DNA of 64,000 nucleotides from Amycolatopsis sp. WAC 01376 (GCF_003947415.1 NZ_QHKL01000005.1:1-64000), one strand, 5' to 3'; positions 17,102-25,301 are shown, numbered from the stretch's first letter. Notes: generated by a model from the sequence alone, not told the origin. Numbers and translations are program-made.

Positions 17102-18281
17102 CGGTCGTACTCCACCGGAACCGCCCGGCGAGGCGACGCTGCATCTCGCCTGCGTAGCCGAAAGCACCGTCCAGATGGTCCATCTTGCGCTCGATGGCCT
17201 TCTGCCACACGCGGATGTCCTCCGCCAGGTCGTCCACCACGGGAACGATCATCGGCTCGGCGACCTCCGGGTAGCTGTCGCGCAGCATCTGCGCGAGACC
17301 ACTACGGCCGCTGATGAGCACCGGAGTGCCGAGCCCGATCGCTTCCAGCGCCGCGAGACCGAACCCCTCGGCACGGGAAGGCATGAGGAACAGCGCGGCG
17401 TGGCCGAGATCATGGGCGATGGCCGCGGGGTCCGCGTCGTACTCGCGCACATCGATCCGGTCTCGGCCGATACCGAAAGTGGTGACCAGGTCGTCCTTGA
17501 GTGAGTCGCATCGTTCGCGGTGTGCCCCGCGAATCCGTAGCTCGGGAGGAGGGTGATGATGCGGGAACCGCATTCCGGCGACCGCGCCGGCCGCGATGTC
17601 CACGCCCTTCGGTCCGATGTGCTCTGCCCGGCACACCATGAGCACGATCGAATTGGACGGCGGGCTACGGCGCAGCCAGCGCGGATCGTCGGGAATGTCG
17701 ATACCGGGATCGAGCTGCAGTACATCGCCGCTGTCCAGGATCGCCTCGGCACGGTTGCGCAGCAGCGGGCCGACGGCGGCGACAACGGTCGCGTCGGCGG
17801 CGATCTCCCGCATCCGCCGTTCGTGGGCGGCGATCCGCTTGGCCCGGTCGGGGTGCGGCTTGAAGGACTCGTTCTGCGCCGGAGACGTGTGCATGACGTG
17901 AACCAAGGCCGCGTCGGGCACGTAGTACTGGGTGTACGTCCAAGCCGCCGCGCCGCTGACGATGTCGTGTCCGATCACCACGTCCGGGCGCCACTTGAGC
18001 ACCTCGGGAGACGGCACGAACAGCGACGGCCCGTCGGGCGTGGCGGGAGCGATGAACAACCGGACATCGTGCTCTTGCGCGTCCGAGCGCTCGAGTGCCG
18101 ACACACTCTTCACCAGACAAGCCGTCCGATAGCCCTCGGCCGCGAAAGCGATGGCCAGGCGCCTGTTGAATCGTGAGATCCCACCGCGCGTCGGTGACCA
18201 TTCGTCGCTTATCAGCAACACGGACGGGGGCTCCACGCGAGCCGGGTCCCGACCCTTGACTCGGAACGAAGCGCTCGACAT
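17046..18281 (-). CDS. GT4-like glycosyltransferase (family 1 fold)
   Basis: The product is 411 residues from the ATG at 18281, which has AGGAGGAG just upstream. It is a GT-B protein: N-terminal SDEWSPTRGGISRFNRRLA as acceptor-side glycine loop, VIGHDIVS, VHVMHTS, and the C-terminal nucleotide-sugar motif with E-x7-E (AEGFGLAALEAIGLG). It transfers a sugar from a nucleotide-sugar donor; acceptor unknown. It is the third gene of the Crp-like / MazG-like / GT operon, 25 bases past the MazG-like stop. Its last 56 bases overlap the 3' end of the convergent cyclase-NB-ARC gene, so the two transcripts can pair tail to tail. Confidence 0.85.
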   Translation of the reverse strand: MSSASFRVKGRDPARVEPPSVLLISDEWSPTRGGISRFNRRLAIAFAAEGYRTACLVKSVSALERSDAQEHDVRLFIAPATPDGPSLFVPSPEVLKWRPDVVIGHDIVSGAAAWTYTQYYVPDAALVHVMHTSPAQNESFKPHPDRAKRIAAHERRMREIAADATVVAAVGPLLRNRAEAILDSGDVLQLDPGIDIPDDPRWLRRSPPSNSIVLMVCRAEHIGPKGVDIAAGAVAGMRFPHHHPPPELRIRGAHRERCDSLKDDLVTTFGIGRDRIDVREYDADPAAIAHDLGHAALFLMPSRAEGFGLAALEAIGLGTPVLISGRSGLAQMLRDSYPEVAEPMIVPVVDDLAEDIRVWQKAIERKMDHLDGAFGYAGEMQRRLAGRFRWSTTVSTLVSRLPAPASRRPKS

Positions 18282-18306
18282 GGCTCCTCCTGCGCTGACC
18301 CTGGCG

Positions 18307-18630
18307 TCAGATGTCGTATTCGCGTTGATACTTGCCGAGAATCGACGGGGTTTGACCGAGCATCCGTTCCCTGGCCCGATCACGCGCGATCTCGGCTATC
18401 TCCGCCGGACCGTAGCCCAGCCAGCGCATGGTGTTGAGCGCGATACTGATCACGTCCGTCGCTTCACGCGCGGCCGCTCGGGCGTCGTCATTATCGAGGT
18501 GTTCACGCATTTCCTCGAACTGAATCTGCACCGCGCGAGGGAAGTGCTCGAAGTCCTTTTCGCGTATTTCTTCGTGCACTTCGTTCCAGGCGTTCCAGAA
18601 GTCCTGGAAGGGGCCCAGATCCTCGGCCAT
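18307..18630 (-). CDS. MazG-like NTP pyrophosphohydrolase
   Basis: The product is 107 residues from the ATG at 18630 with GAAGGG upstream; a TTG at 18669 would add 13 residues and overlap the Crp gene. The protein is all helical. It carries the metal-binding pattern of all-alpha NTP pyrophosphatases: E40-x2-E43 in FEEMREHLD, and E56-x2-D59 in REATDVISIALN. A helix (MRWLGYGPAEIAEIARDRARERM) follows, as in MazG/HisE relatives. It would hydrolyse NTPs, dNTPs or signalling nucleotides to monophosphates. It lies between the Crp-like and glycosyltransferase genes, which suggests a nucleotide-depleting or signal-clearing role. Confidence 0.7.
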   Translation of the reverse strand: MAEDLGPFQDFWNAWNEVHEEIREKDFEHFPRAVQIQFEEMREHLDNDDARAAAREATDVISIALNTMRWLGYGPAEIAEIARDRARERMLGQTPSILGKYQREYDI

Positions 18631-18658
18631 TCTCGTCACCCTTCGCTTTTCCTCTTCG

Positions 18659-19327
18659 TCAGCCGGCAACGATCGCTCGCAGTGCGGTCAGGTCGTGCAG
18701 GACGATCCGCCGCCGCGCGGTGGTGACCAGACCGAGCTCCCGCAACTTCCGCAGCTCGATCGCCACGCCGTCACGGGAAGCGCCGATACGGGCGGCGAGA
18801 TCCTGTTGCGACAAGGTCGATTCGATTACCCAACCCTCCTCGGTGTCTTCCCCCACCTCGGTGGCCAGTTCCAGCAACCACCGCGCCAGCCGGCTGCGCA
18901 CGTCCAGCCGCGCCAGCATCAGCCGCTCCTCCAACTGCCGTCGGCGACGGACGGTCGCCCGGTACATCGCCGGCCACAGGTCCTGTTCGCCGACGAAGCG
19001 CAGCAGTTCGTCCGCGCGGAGGATCAATCCGGAGACCGTGGTGATCGTGCTGACGGTGGCCGAACGCGGCTCGTCCATCAAGACGCCCTCCTCCCCCATC
19101 ACCTCGTCCGCCCCTCGGATCGCGAAGATGATCTCCGTGCCGTCCGCACCTTGGCGGGTCACCTTCACGTTGCCCGACTGAATGATCAGCACCGCGAGGG
19201 ACGGCTGGCCCTCCCAGAAGATCGTGTGTTCAGGCGGGTAGGTCACCTCATCGGCCAGACCTTCCAGCTCAGCGCGCTGCTGCGCGGTGAGGAAGTCGGT
19301 CAGGTGAAGAGATGTGTTCTGAGCCAT
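18659..19327 (-). CDS. Crp/Fnr-family cyclic-nucleotide-binding regulator
   Basis: The product is 222 residues. The N-terminal cNMP-binding domain has an intact phosphate-binding cassette: GEEGVLMDEPRSATV keeps the Gly-Glu and the Arg-Ser that grip the cyclic phosphate. A long dimerisation helix follows, then a Crp-type winged helix (STLSQQDLAARIGASRDGVAIELRKLRELGLV). Usual length. It should bind a cyclic nucleotide and DNA as a dimer. It leads the three-gene operon, and a symmetric GTGTA-N6-TACAC site stands 8 bases before its ATG, suggesting autoregulation. The facing gene encodes a cyclase-like domain with all key residues, a natural source of the ligand. Confidence 0.9.
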   Translation of the reverse strand: MAQNTSLHLTDFLTAQQRAELEGLADEVTYPPEHTIFWEGQPSLAVLIIQSGNVKVTRQGADGTEIIFAIRGADEVMGEEGVLMDEPRSATVSTITTVSGLILRADELLRFVGEQDLWPAMYRATVRRRRQLEERLMLARLDVRSRLARWLLELATEVGEDTEEGWVIESTLSQQDLAARIGASRDGVAIELRKLRELGLVTTARRRIVLHDLTALRAIVAG

Positions 19328-19334
19328 GGCTCTG

Positions 19335-19350
19335 AGTGTACTGCTCTACA
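19335..19350. promoter_or_regulatory. Crp-type operator of the crp-mazG-GT operon
   Basis: GTGTACTGCTCTACAC is a 5-bp inverted repeat with a 6-base spacer, the geometry of Crp/Fnr sites (TGTGA-N6-TCACA). A perfect 12-base palindrome, CACATCGATGTG, overlaps it at 19348-19359. Both lie directly upstream of the ATG at 19327. Confidence 0.5.
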
Positions 19351-19555
19351 CATCGATGTGGGTTAACCCGATCGCATGATAGGGCTACTCCATACTCGCA
19401 GCCTGATTCCGCCATCGACGCGCAGGCCACCTATCAGCGCCTTCAGCCGGATCACGGAACAGACCGGGACCCGTAAGGTCTCCGAAAGGATCGGAACCCG
19501 CCCCGCGAAGGCTCCGTCGGATCGCCACTTCAGATCCGCACGGAAGGTGACTCCG

Positions 19556-20140
19556 ATGAGCTATCCAGGCCTGCCCGACCAGCAGAACACCCAGTCTTCG
19601 ACCGTCAAGCCCGGTGTGGCCATCGGGATCCTGGTCGCGGTGATCGCGCTGGTCGCCTTCTGCGTCACCGGTTTCGCCGCTCCCGGCTTCCTGCTCCGCA
19701 AGAACGCCGGGATCTCGCTGCCCGTCCCGTCCTCCAGCCCGGCGACGACCTCCAGCCCGACGAGCAGCCCGAGCCGGACGACGGTCAGCCGCACGACGCG
19801 CCCGAGGGTCACCGTGACCGTGCGCCCGGCTCCGCAGCCGCCGGAGAAGGGTGTTCAGGTGGTCACGGACTTTCTCGCGAAGATCGCCGGAAGCGACAGG
19901 GCGGGAGCGATCGCCTTCGCCTGCGAAGCGCAGAAGCGGTTCATGGACGACAAGATCGACTCACTTCTCCCGCTGGGTTCCCGCGTCGAGATCACCAGGG
20001 CGGGCGGAACCGCCAAGTTCGTCCTCGCCAACGTCGCCGGTGACGTCAAAGGACGGTCCTCCCGGGGCACCGTGATCGCCGATCGCACGGAGGACGGCGG
20101 CTTCTGCATCACGACGTTCAGCATTCGGGAAGCGCGATGA
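19556..20140 (+). CDS. Single-pass membrane protein with extracellular domain, unknown
   Basis: The product is 194 residues from the ATG at 19556 (GGAAGGTGA upstream). After a short cytoplasmic tail there is one transmembrane helix at about residues 22-46 (VAIGILVAVIALVAFCVTGF). A Ser/Thr/Arg-rich linker (about 60-90) and a roughly 90-residue outer domain follow, starting GVQVVTDFLAKIAGSDRAGA. The outer domain looks like small NTF2-like or lipoprotein folds that monitor the wall, with two cysteines that may pair. No partner is encoded next to it. The gene stands alone after the divergent Crp operon. No function is assigned. Confidence 0.7.
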   Translation: MSYPGLPDQQNTQSSTVKPGVAIGILVAVIALVAFCVTGFAAPGFLLRKNAGISLPVPSSSPATTSSPTSSPSRTTVSRTTRPRVTVTVRPAPQPPEKGVQVVTDFLAKIAGSDRAGAIAFACEAQKRFMDDKIDSLLPLGSRVEITRAGGTAKFVLANVAGDVKGRSSRGTVIADRTEDGGFCITTFSIREAR

Positions 20141-20148
20141 ACCCGGCC

Positions 20149-20583
20149 TCAGTCGAGGCAGAACTCGTTGCCCTCGATGTCCTGCATCACGATGCAGGAC
20201 TCGTTCTCCTCGTCGGCCAGCATGACCCGCTCGCAGACCGCGCCGAGCGCCTCCAGGCGGGCGCGCTCGGCCTGAAGGACGGCGAGGCGCTCTTCACCGA
20301 CGAGTCCGATGCCGGCCCGCACGCAGAGATGCACCCGGTTCTTGACGACCTTGCCCTCGGGAACGCGCTGGAAGTACAGCCGCGGGCCCACTCCGTTGGG
20401 GTCACTGCAGGCGAAGCTCGCGTCCTGCTCCTCGGGCGCCAGCGTGTGGTTGTAGTCGTCCCAGGTGGCGAACCCGTCCGGCGCCGACGGCACGACGTAT
20501 CCCAGTACCTCGCACCAGAAGCGGGCGAGGCGCTCGGGTTTCGCGCAGTCGAAAGTGACCTGGACCTGTTTCACCGACACCAT
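20149..20583 (-). CDS. VOC family (glyoxalase/bleomycin-resistance fold) protein
   Basis: The product is 144 residues with two beta-alpha-beta-beta-beta modules: VQVTFDCAKPERLARFWCEVLGYVV opens the first, and VHLCVRAG followed by VMQDIEGNEFCLD closes the second. The Glu of EGNEFCLD and the His of VHLCV fit metal ligands of the vicinal oxygen chelate family. The reaction is not predictable. The gene overlaps the aldo/keto reductase stop-to-start by one base (TGATG), so the two are coupled. Confidence 0.85.
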   Translation of the reverse strand: MVSVKQVQVTFDCAKPERLARFWCEVLGYVVPSAPDGFATWDDYNHTLAPEEQDASFACSDPNGVGPRLYFQRVPEGKVVKNRVHLCVRAGIGLVGEERLAVLQAERARLEALGAVCERVMLADEENESCIVMQDIEGNEFCLD

Positions 20584-21569
20584 CAGACCACCCTAATCGC
20601 TGTCGAACGGATCAAGCCCGCGGCCTTCAGATCGGCCCAGACCTGTGCGGGCACCTCCGCGGCGAAGGACTCTACGTTCCGTTGTACCTCGTCGGCGGAC
20701 CGCATCCCCACCGCGATACCGGCTACGGCCGGGTGCTGGAGCGGGAAGGCCATGGCCGCCTGCGGAAGCGTCACGCCGTGCGCCTCGCACACGTCGGCGA
20801 TCTTGTTCGCCCGCTCCAGGATTTCCGGCGTGGCGACCTCGTAGTCGAAGTACGCTCCCGCGACAGGCCTCGGCATGGCGAGTAACCCGGAGTTGAAGAC
20901 CGAAGCCGCGATCACCGAGACACCACGTTCCTCGCACGCGGGCAGGAACGTGTCGAGCGCGCCGTGTTCGAGCAGTGTGTGGCGGCCGGACTGCATGACC
21001 ACGTCGACATCGGTCTCCTTGACCAAAGTGGTCAGCATGGCCGTGTCGTACATGCCGGCGCCGATCGCGCCGACGATCCCTTCCGACCGCAGTTCCGCCA
21101 GGGCCGGATAGCCGTCGCGCAGCGCGTCGTCGAAGAACTCCTCGGCGTCGTGCAGGTACAGCACGTCGATCCGGTCCAGGCCCATCCGCTCCAGTGAATC
21201 CTCGACACTGCGCCGGATCCCGTCGCGGGTGAAGTCGCGTACCCGGTCGTGCGTCGCGGGCACGTGGAAGCCTGCCGGATCACTTTCCCCGTCCGGATCA
21301 CGCGGGACCAGCAGGCGGCCGACCTTCGTCGACAGGACGAAGGAGGCTCGCGGCCGCGAGCGCAGGAACTCGCCGATCCGGCGCTCGGAATGCCCGATCC
21401 CGTAATGCGGTGACGTGTCGTAGTAACGGATCCCGGCGTCCCAGGCCGCGGCCAGCGCGCCCGCCGCGGTGTCGTCGTCCAACGGCGCGAACAGTCCGCC
21501 GAGCGGGCCGCCGCCGAACCCCAGCCGCGTCACCTCGACATCGGTACGCCCGAGTCGTCTCGTGTCCAT
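20583..21569 (-). CDS. Aldo/keto reductase (D-threo-aldose/L-fucose dehydrogenase-like)
   Basis: The product is 328 residues, a TIM-barrel NAD(P)H oxidoreductase. The catalytic tetrad is complete: Asp51 and Tyr56 in YYDTSPHYG, Lys82 in LSTKVGR, His140 in LYLHDAEE. The insertion RDPDGESDPAGF and the length fit the D-threo-aldose 1-dehydrogenase branch that oxidises sugars such as L-fucose to lactones. GGGGGAG precedes the ATG at 21569. It is translationally coupled to the downstream VOC gene. The promoter must lie in or next to repeat element B, whose left terminus begins about 65 bases upstream. Confidence 0.9.
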   Translation of the reverse strand: MDTRRLGRTDVEVTRLGFGGGPLGGLFAPLDDDTAAGALAAAWDAGIRYYDTSPHYGIGHSERRIGEFLRSRPRASFVLSTKVGRLLVPRDPDGESDPAGFHVPATHDRVRDFTRDGIRRSVEDSLERMGLDRIDVLYLHDAEEFFDDALRDGYPALAELRSEGIVGAIGAGMYDTAMLTTLVKETDVDVVMQSGRHTLLEHGALDTFLPACEERGVSVIAASVFNSGLLAMPRPVAGAYFDYEVATPEILERANKIADVCEAHGVTLPQAAMAFPLQHPAVAGIAVGMRSADEVQRNVESFAAEVPAQVWADLKAAGLIRSTAIRVV

Positions 21570-21767
21570 TCCGGCTCCCCCTTGATCGGCTCGGCGACCA
21601 CGGTGCCATACCCGAGCGAGCCGGTCTCGCGATTTATTGAGGGGTAAGGCAAACGTGTCGTGTCTCGGGCGAGACGGCGGGCTGGGTGACGCGACACCGC
21701 ACTCGCGTTCTCAGACTCCGCACACACCCGAGTGCGGCATCCAGACACGCGAATCACGCCTTGCCGA

Positions 21768-22230
21768 AGTACATGAAGGCCCCCTTCCTGTACCTGGGCG
21801 CAGGGTCCCGGCAAAGTCGAGATCTTGCAGGTCAGGCGACTATTCCTGCACTGTCGGCAGGCCGGATTCTGGACGCCGGCGGGGCTTCAGTGTCCACAAG
21901 GGACACCGCCGGGTGATTGAGTGTCCGATTGATGCCGCTGTGCACGTTTCTGCGGGGGGGTCGTGAGTGGCAATGAGGGTTAGAACAACAAAAATCACTC
22001 ACGACCCCCTCGTGAAACCGTGCAAGTCACCCAAATCGGGCACCTTTGTTTCGTAAAGTGTCCCTTATGGACAGTCAGGCGCCGGGTGAAGCTCCTTGCG
22101 GGAACCCGCTCCAGTCGGGTCCACCACGACACGTTCACCTAGTCCCGCTCTAGCGGCGGAGCCGACCAGCAGTTATGCGACTTTGCCGGGACCCTGCGCT
22201 AGGCGCAAGGAAGGGGGCCTTCCTGTACTT
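21768..22230. repeat. Inner layer of element B with ~50-base inverted ends
   Basis: The segment at 21768-21816 and the reverse complement of 22181-22230 match over about 50 bases with few differences. Shared blocks include AAGGCCCCCTTCCT and GCGCAGGGTCCCGGCAAAG. The arms are split halves of the hairpin seen intact in elements D and E, so this looks like one palindrome inserted into the loop of another. Confidence 0.75.
21956..22009. repeat. GGTCGTGAGTG hairpin inside element B
   Basis: Arms GGGGGTCGTGAGTG (21956-21969) and CACTCACGACCCCC (21996-22009) pair perfectly over 14 bases around a 26-base loop containing GGCAATGAGGGTTAGAAC. The same hairpin is split in element A and shortened at 40184-40231. 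Confidence 0.9.
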
Positions 22231-22402
22231 CACGACCAGCCGCCGACGCCACAACCGCCCCACCGTCACCAGAGACCACATCCGACGGTAGCGAAAGCCT
22301 CCTTCACTACCCTCAGAGTAGGAAAGGAGGCCCTCACTACCAGGAGAACGCCTACGCAGAAGCGGGCACCGGCCCCACGCCACGCCACCTTTGCCTTCCC
22401 CC

Positions 22403-22960
22403 TCAATATTCGCCGTCGACGAGCCAGTCCGCGCACGTCACGACCTCGAACCCGCGGCTCGGGAAGACCGCGTCCACGAAGAAGTCGTGTATCGCCGGGT
22501 CGCCGTCGGCACAACCGTCGCGCAGCACGGTCACGTGGTAGCCGCGATCCGCCGCGTCGTAGGCCGTCGCGGCCACCATCGCGCTGGTCGCGACTCCGGC
22601 GATCACGACGGTGTCGACGCCGCGGGCGCGGAGCACCAGATCGAGATCCGTGCCGGCGAACGCGCTGGCACGGCGTTTCAGCACGACCACGTCGTCGTCG
22701 GCGACCGGCAGGGCGATCTCGGTCCCGGCCGAGCCCTCGTGGAAGGTGTCCCCCGCCTCGTGGAACGTCTTGAACAACGGGTTCCCCGCCGGCAGATCGG
22801 CGCCGTTGCCGCGGAGCGCGAAGTGCACGAACACGACGAGCGCGCCGGCCGCCCGCGCCCGCGGCAGCAGGGCCTCGACCGGTGGCAGGACTTGCTTGGC
22901 GAACGGATAATTGCCCGTGATGCCTCGCTGGAGGTCACCGACGATCAGCGCGGTGGTCAT
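22403..22960 (-). CDS. Isochorismatase-fold hydrolase lacking the catalytic cysteine
   Basis: The product is 185 residues, a cysteine-hydrolase/isochorismatase fold with Asp9 (IVGDLQRG) and Lys95 (VVVLKRRASAF) in place. At the nucleophile position, where nicotinamidases and related amidases read GVATxxC, this protein reads GVATSAM, so the cysteine is replaced by Met128. True isochorismatases and PhzD-type enzymes also do without it, so a vinyl-ether hydrolase activity remains possible; amidase chemistry does not. The TGA stop (22405-22403) lies inside the terminal repeat of element B, so the last residues and the stop were shaped by the element. The ATG at 22960 is divergent from the GH5 gene. 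Confidence 0.85.
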   Translation of the reverse strand: MTTALIVGDLQRGITGNYPFAKQVLPPVEALLPRARAAGALVVFVHFALRGNGADLPAGNPLFKTFHEAGDTFHEGSAGTEIALPVADDDVVVLKRRASAFAGTDLDLVLRARGVDTVVIAGVATSAMVAATAYDAADRGYHVTVLRDGCADGDPAIHDFFVDAVFPSRGFEVVTCADWLVDGEY

Positions 22961-23031
22961 ACCGCGAAGCTATCAACAGCAACCCGAACGTCCGTATACA
23001 ACCGGGCGCGCGACTGGTTAGCCTCCGGCGG

Positions 23032-24873
23032 GTGAGGATCAAGAGTGTGCTGCTCGCCGCGCTGGTGACCGCCGGAATCGTGGTTCCCCCGCCCGCCGTC
23101 GCCGCGGCGGACCCGGCGGCCTGGGCCGCGCCGCTCAGCACGCGCGGCCGCTACATCGTCGACGCGGCGGGCGACCGGTTCAAGCTGAAGGCCGCCAACT
23201 GGCACGGCGCGAGCGGTACGTGGACCGGGTCCGGTGACGTGCGTGATCCGGCCGCTCACCACGCCGGTGAGATCGCCTATCAGACACCGCTCGGGCTGGA
23301 TCGGGTGTCGATCGACACCGTCATCGACGGGCTGGCCGAGCTGGGGCTGAACAGCGTCCGGCTTCCCTTCTCCAACGCCATGATCCACGACACCCAGCCG
23401 GTCCCCGACCTCCCGGCGAACCCGGAACTGCGCGGCCTTACCCCGCTGCGGGTCTACGACCGCGTCGTCTCCCGGCTGACCGCACGCGGGTTCGCGGTGA
23501 TCCTCAACAACCACACCACGACCTCTCGCTGGTGCTGTGGTCTCGACGGCAACGAACGCTGGAACACCGCGCAGACCGAACAGCAATGGCAGGACGACTG
23601 GCTGTTCATGGCCCGCCGCTACGCCGCGAACAAGCGCGTGGCCGGCGCCGATCTGTACAACGAGGTCCGCCGCAACGTCTTCGACGATCCCAATTGGGGC
23701 TGGGGAAACGGCACGGATTGGCAGCGCGCGAGCCAGCGGGTGGCCGATCGCATCCTGACCGAGGCCAATCCCGATCTGCTGCTCATCGTCGAGGGCATCA
23801 ACTGGACCGGCGTGCCCGTGGACGGCCTTCCCCACGGGAGGCCCACGCTGGAGCCTGCCCGGACGCTGTCGCATACGCTCGTGGACTCCGGAAAGCTGGT
23901 CTACGCCGCACACTTCTACGGCTACACCGGGCCGAACCACTCCGGAGCGACAGGCACCGGCGAGACGCACGACCCGCGCTACCGCGACCTGTCACCCCAG
24001 GAGCTGCGCGATGTCCTTTACCGGCAAGCGTTCTTCGTCTCGGCCGAGACCGGCAAGCACTACACCGCCCCGCTTTGGATCAGCGAGTTCGGCGAAGGCC
24101 GCCACACCACGGACGCGGCGAGCCGCGCCTGGTTCGAGAACTTCGTCGCCTATCTCGCCGAGACCGACACCGACTTCGCCTATTGGCCGGCGGTCGGCTT
24201 CCATGACGGCGGCAAGGGCAACGGATGGTCGTTGCTGTCGTGGGACACCGCGGGACGGCGTGTCGACGTGCTCGACGGCACGGACTGGCGTGGTCCCGCC
24301 TGGCGACGGCTGGTGGACGCGCCGTCCCGGTCCGGCCGAATCCCGCCTGCCGAGCGGTGGTCGATGCTGAACCTCGACCACGCCGATTTCCAGGCTTCCC
24401 GCGAGGTCCGTACCATGCCGGACTGGAATCCGGGCGCCCGCAAGGGTTCCTGCCCCGACGGCCAGCGGCTCACCGGTCTCTCCCACACCGGTAACCGGGG
24501 TCTGTGCACCGGCACGCTCGCCGTCCCGGCGGGATATGCCGTGGTCCGCGGGGAGACCTATGTGGACACTGACTGGGCGTCGGGCTACACCAAGGTGCAA
24601 TGCCCGCCCGACCACGCCGCTGTCGGGTACAGCGTCACCGGTTCGGCGTTCTCCGCCCTGTTGTGCGGCCGGTCCGCCACCCCGCTGGGCCGCACCGGCC
24701 GGACGGTCTGGTTCGACCGCGGTGACAACCGGCCGTCCGGGTCGCCCGGCGGCGACTTCGCGTCGGGCCACTACAAGGGCCAGTGCGCACCAGGCGAATA
24801 CGTCGCCGGTGTCGCGTACACCGGCCGGGTCGGCTCGAGTCGCACCCCCGACGCGCTGCTTTGCCGCGCCTGA
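23032..24873 (+). CDS. Secreted GH5-family glycoside hydrolase (cellulase-like)
   Basis: The product is 613 residues from the GTG at 23032. The signal peptide ends near AVAAADP. The GH5 TIM barrel spans about 35-430: RLPFSNAMI (beta-2), NNHTTTS (beta-3), the acid/base Glu211 in DLYNEVRR, HFYGYTG, and the nucleophile Glu352 in WISEFGEG. A C-terminal region of about 140 residues has three Cys-bounded units (CPDGQRLTGLS, CPPDHAAVGYSV, CAPGEYVAGVAYT), probably a carbohydrate- or wall-binding module. It would cleave a beta-1,4-glucan or related polymer outside the cell. The 71-base gap to the divergent isochorismatase-fold gene must hold both promoters. Confidence 0.9.
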   Translation: MRIKSVLLAALVTAGIVVPPPAVAAADPAAWAAPLSTRGRYIVDAAGDRFKLKAANWHGASGTWTGSGDVRDPAAHHAGEIAYQTPLGLDRVSIDTVIDGLAELGLNSVRLPFSNAMIHDTQPVPDLPANPELRGLTPLRVYDRVVSRLTARGFAVILNNHTTTSRWCCGLDGNERWNTAQTEQQWQDDWLFMARRYAANKRVAGADLYNEVRRNVFDDPNWGWGNGTDWQRASQRVADRILTEANPDLLLIVEGINWTGVPVDGLPHGRPTLEPARTLSHTLVDSGKLVYAAHFYGYTGPNHSGATGTGETHDPRYRDLSPQELRDVLYRQAFFVSAETGKHYTAPLWISEFGEGRHTTDAASRAWFENFVAYLAETDTDFAYWPAVGFHDGGKGNGWSLLSWDTAGRRVDVLDGTDWRGPAWRRLVDAPSRSGRIPPAERWSMLNLDHADFQASREVRTMPDWNPGARKGSCPDGQRLTGLSHTGNRGLCTGTLAVPAGYAVVRGETYVDTDWASGYTKVQCPPDHAAVGYSVTGSAFSALLCGRSATPLGRTGRTVWFDRGDNRPSGSPGGDFASGHYKGQCAPGEYVAGVAYTGRVGSSRTPDALLCRA

Positions 24874-24878
24874 GGGCT

Positions 24879-25301
24879 TCAGACGACGAAGACGCAGAAC
24901 GGATGCCCGGCCGGATCCGCGTACACGCGCAGCGGTTCTTCCGGGTCTTCGCTGCGGTCGTACCGGAGCCGCCCGCCGAGTTCGAGGACGCGGGCGTGCT
25001 GCTCCTCGAGTTGCTCGACCGAGTCCACGGTCAGATCCAGGTGCAGTTGCTGGGGTACCGGTTCGGCGTCCGGCCAGCTCGCTTCCGGCAGCCGATCGAC
25101 CTGCTGGAAGGCGAGTTGCGCCCCGCCGTCCGGATTTCTCAGTACCAGCCAGTCCTTGTCGCCGTCGCCGGGCGCGGGCGGTTCGTCCCCTGGGCGGTAG
25201 TCCCACACCAGCAGCCGCCGGTAGAACTCCGCCAGCGCGCGGGCGTCGGTGCAATCCAGCACCACCTGGCGAAATTTCGGACCCTTCTTCCGCTCAACCA
25301 A
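24879..25301 (-). CDS. VOC family protein coupled to PadR
   Basis: The product is 140 residues from the TTG at 25301, chosen because GGAGGAG lies six bases before it; this puts the start inside the last codons of padR, an 8-base overlap. The fold is a glyoxalase-like duplication: KFRQVVLDCTDARALAEFYRRLL, then LHLDLTVDSVEQLEEQHARVLELGG and a final VYADPAGHPFCVFVV. Enzyme or binding protein cannot be told apart. It probably serves the stress or substrate sensed by the PadR regulator in the same transcript. Confidence 0.85.
   Translation of the reverse strand: MVERKKGPKFRQVVLDCTDARALAEFYRRLLVWDYRPGDEPPAPGDGDKDWLVLRNPDGGAQLAFQQVDRLPEASWPDAEPVPQQLHLDLTVDSVEQLEEQHARVLELGGRLRYDRSEDPEEPLRVYADPAGHPFCVFVV

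Larger units (their letters stand above)
21635..22408. repeat. Palindromic element B (774 bp, nested)
   Basis: Termini TATTGAGGGGTAAGGCAAA (21635-21653) and its inverted copy (22390-22408) match at 18 of 19. The outer parts correspond, inverted, to the compact element D at 40904-41192: the GTGTCGTGTCTCGG segment, the CGCCTTGCCGAAGTACATGAAGG junction and the CTCC hairpin module at 22287-22341. The middle is expanded by a second layer with its own 50-base inverted ends. The whole 833-bp gap between the aldo/keto reductase and isochorismatase genes is this element plus short flanks, with no coding ORF. Confidence 0.8.
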
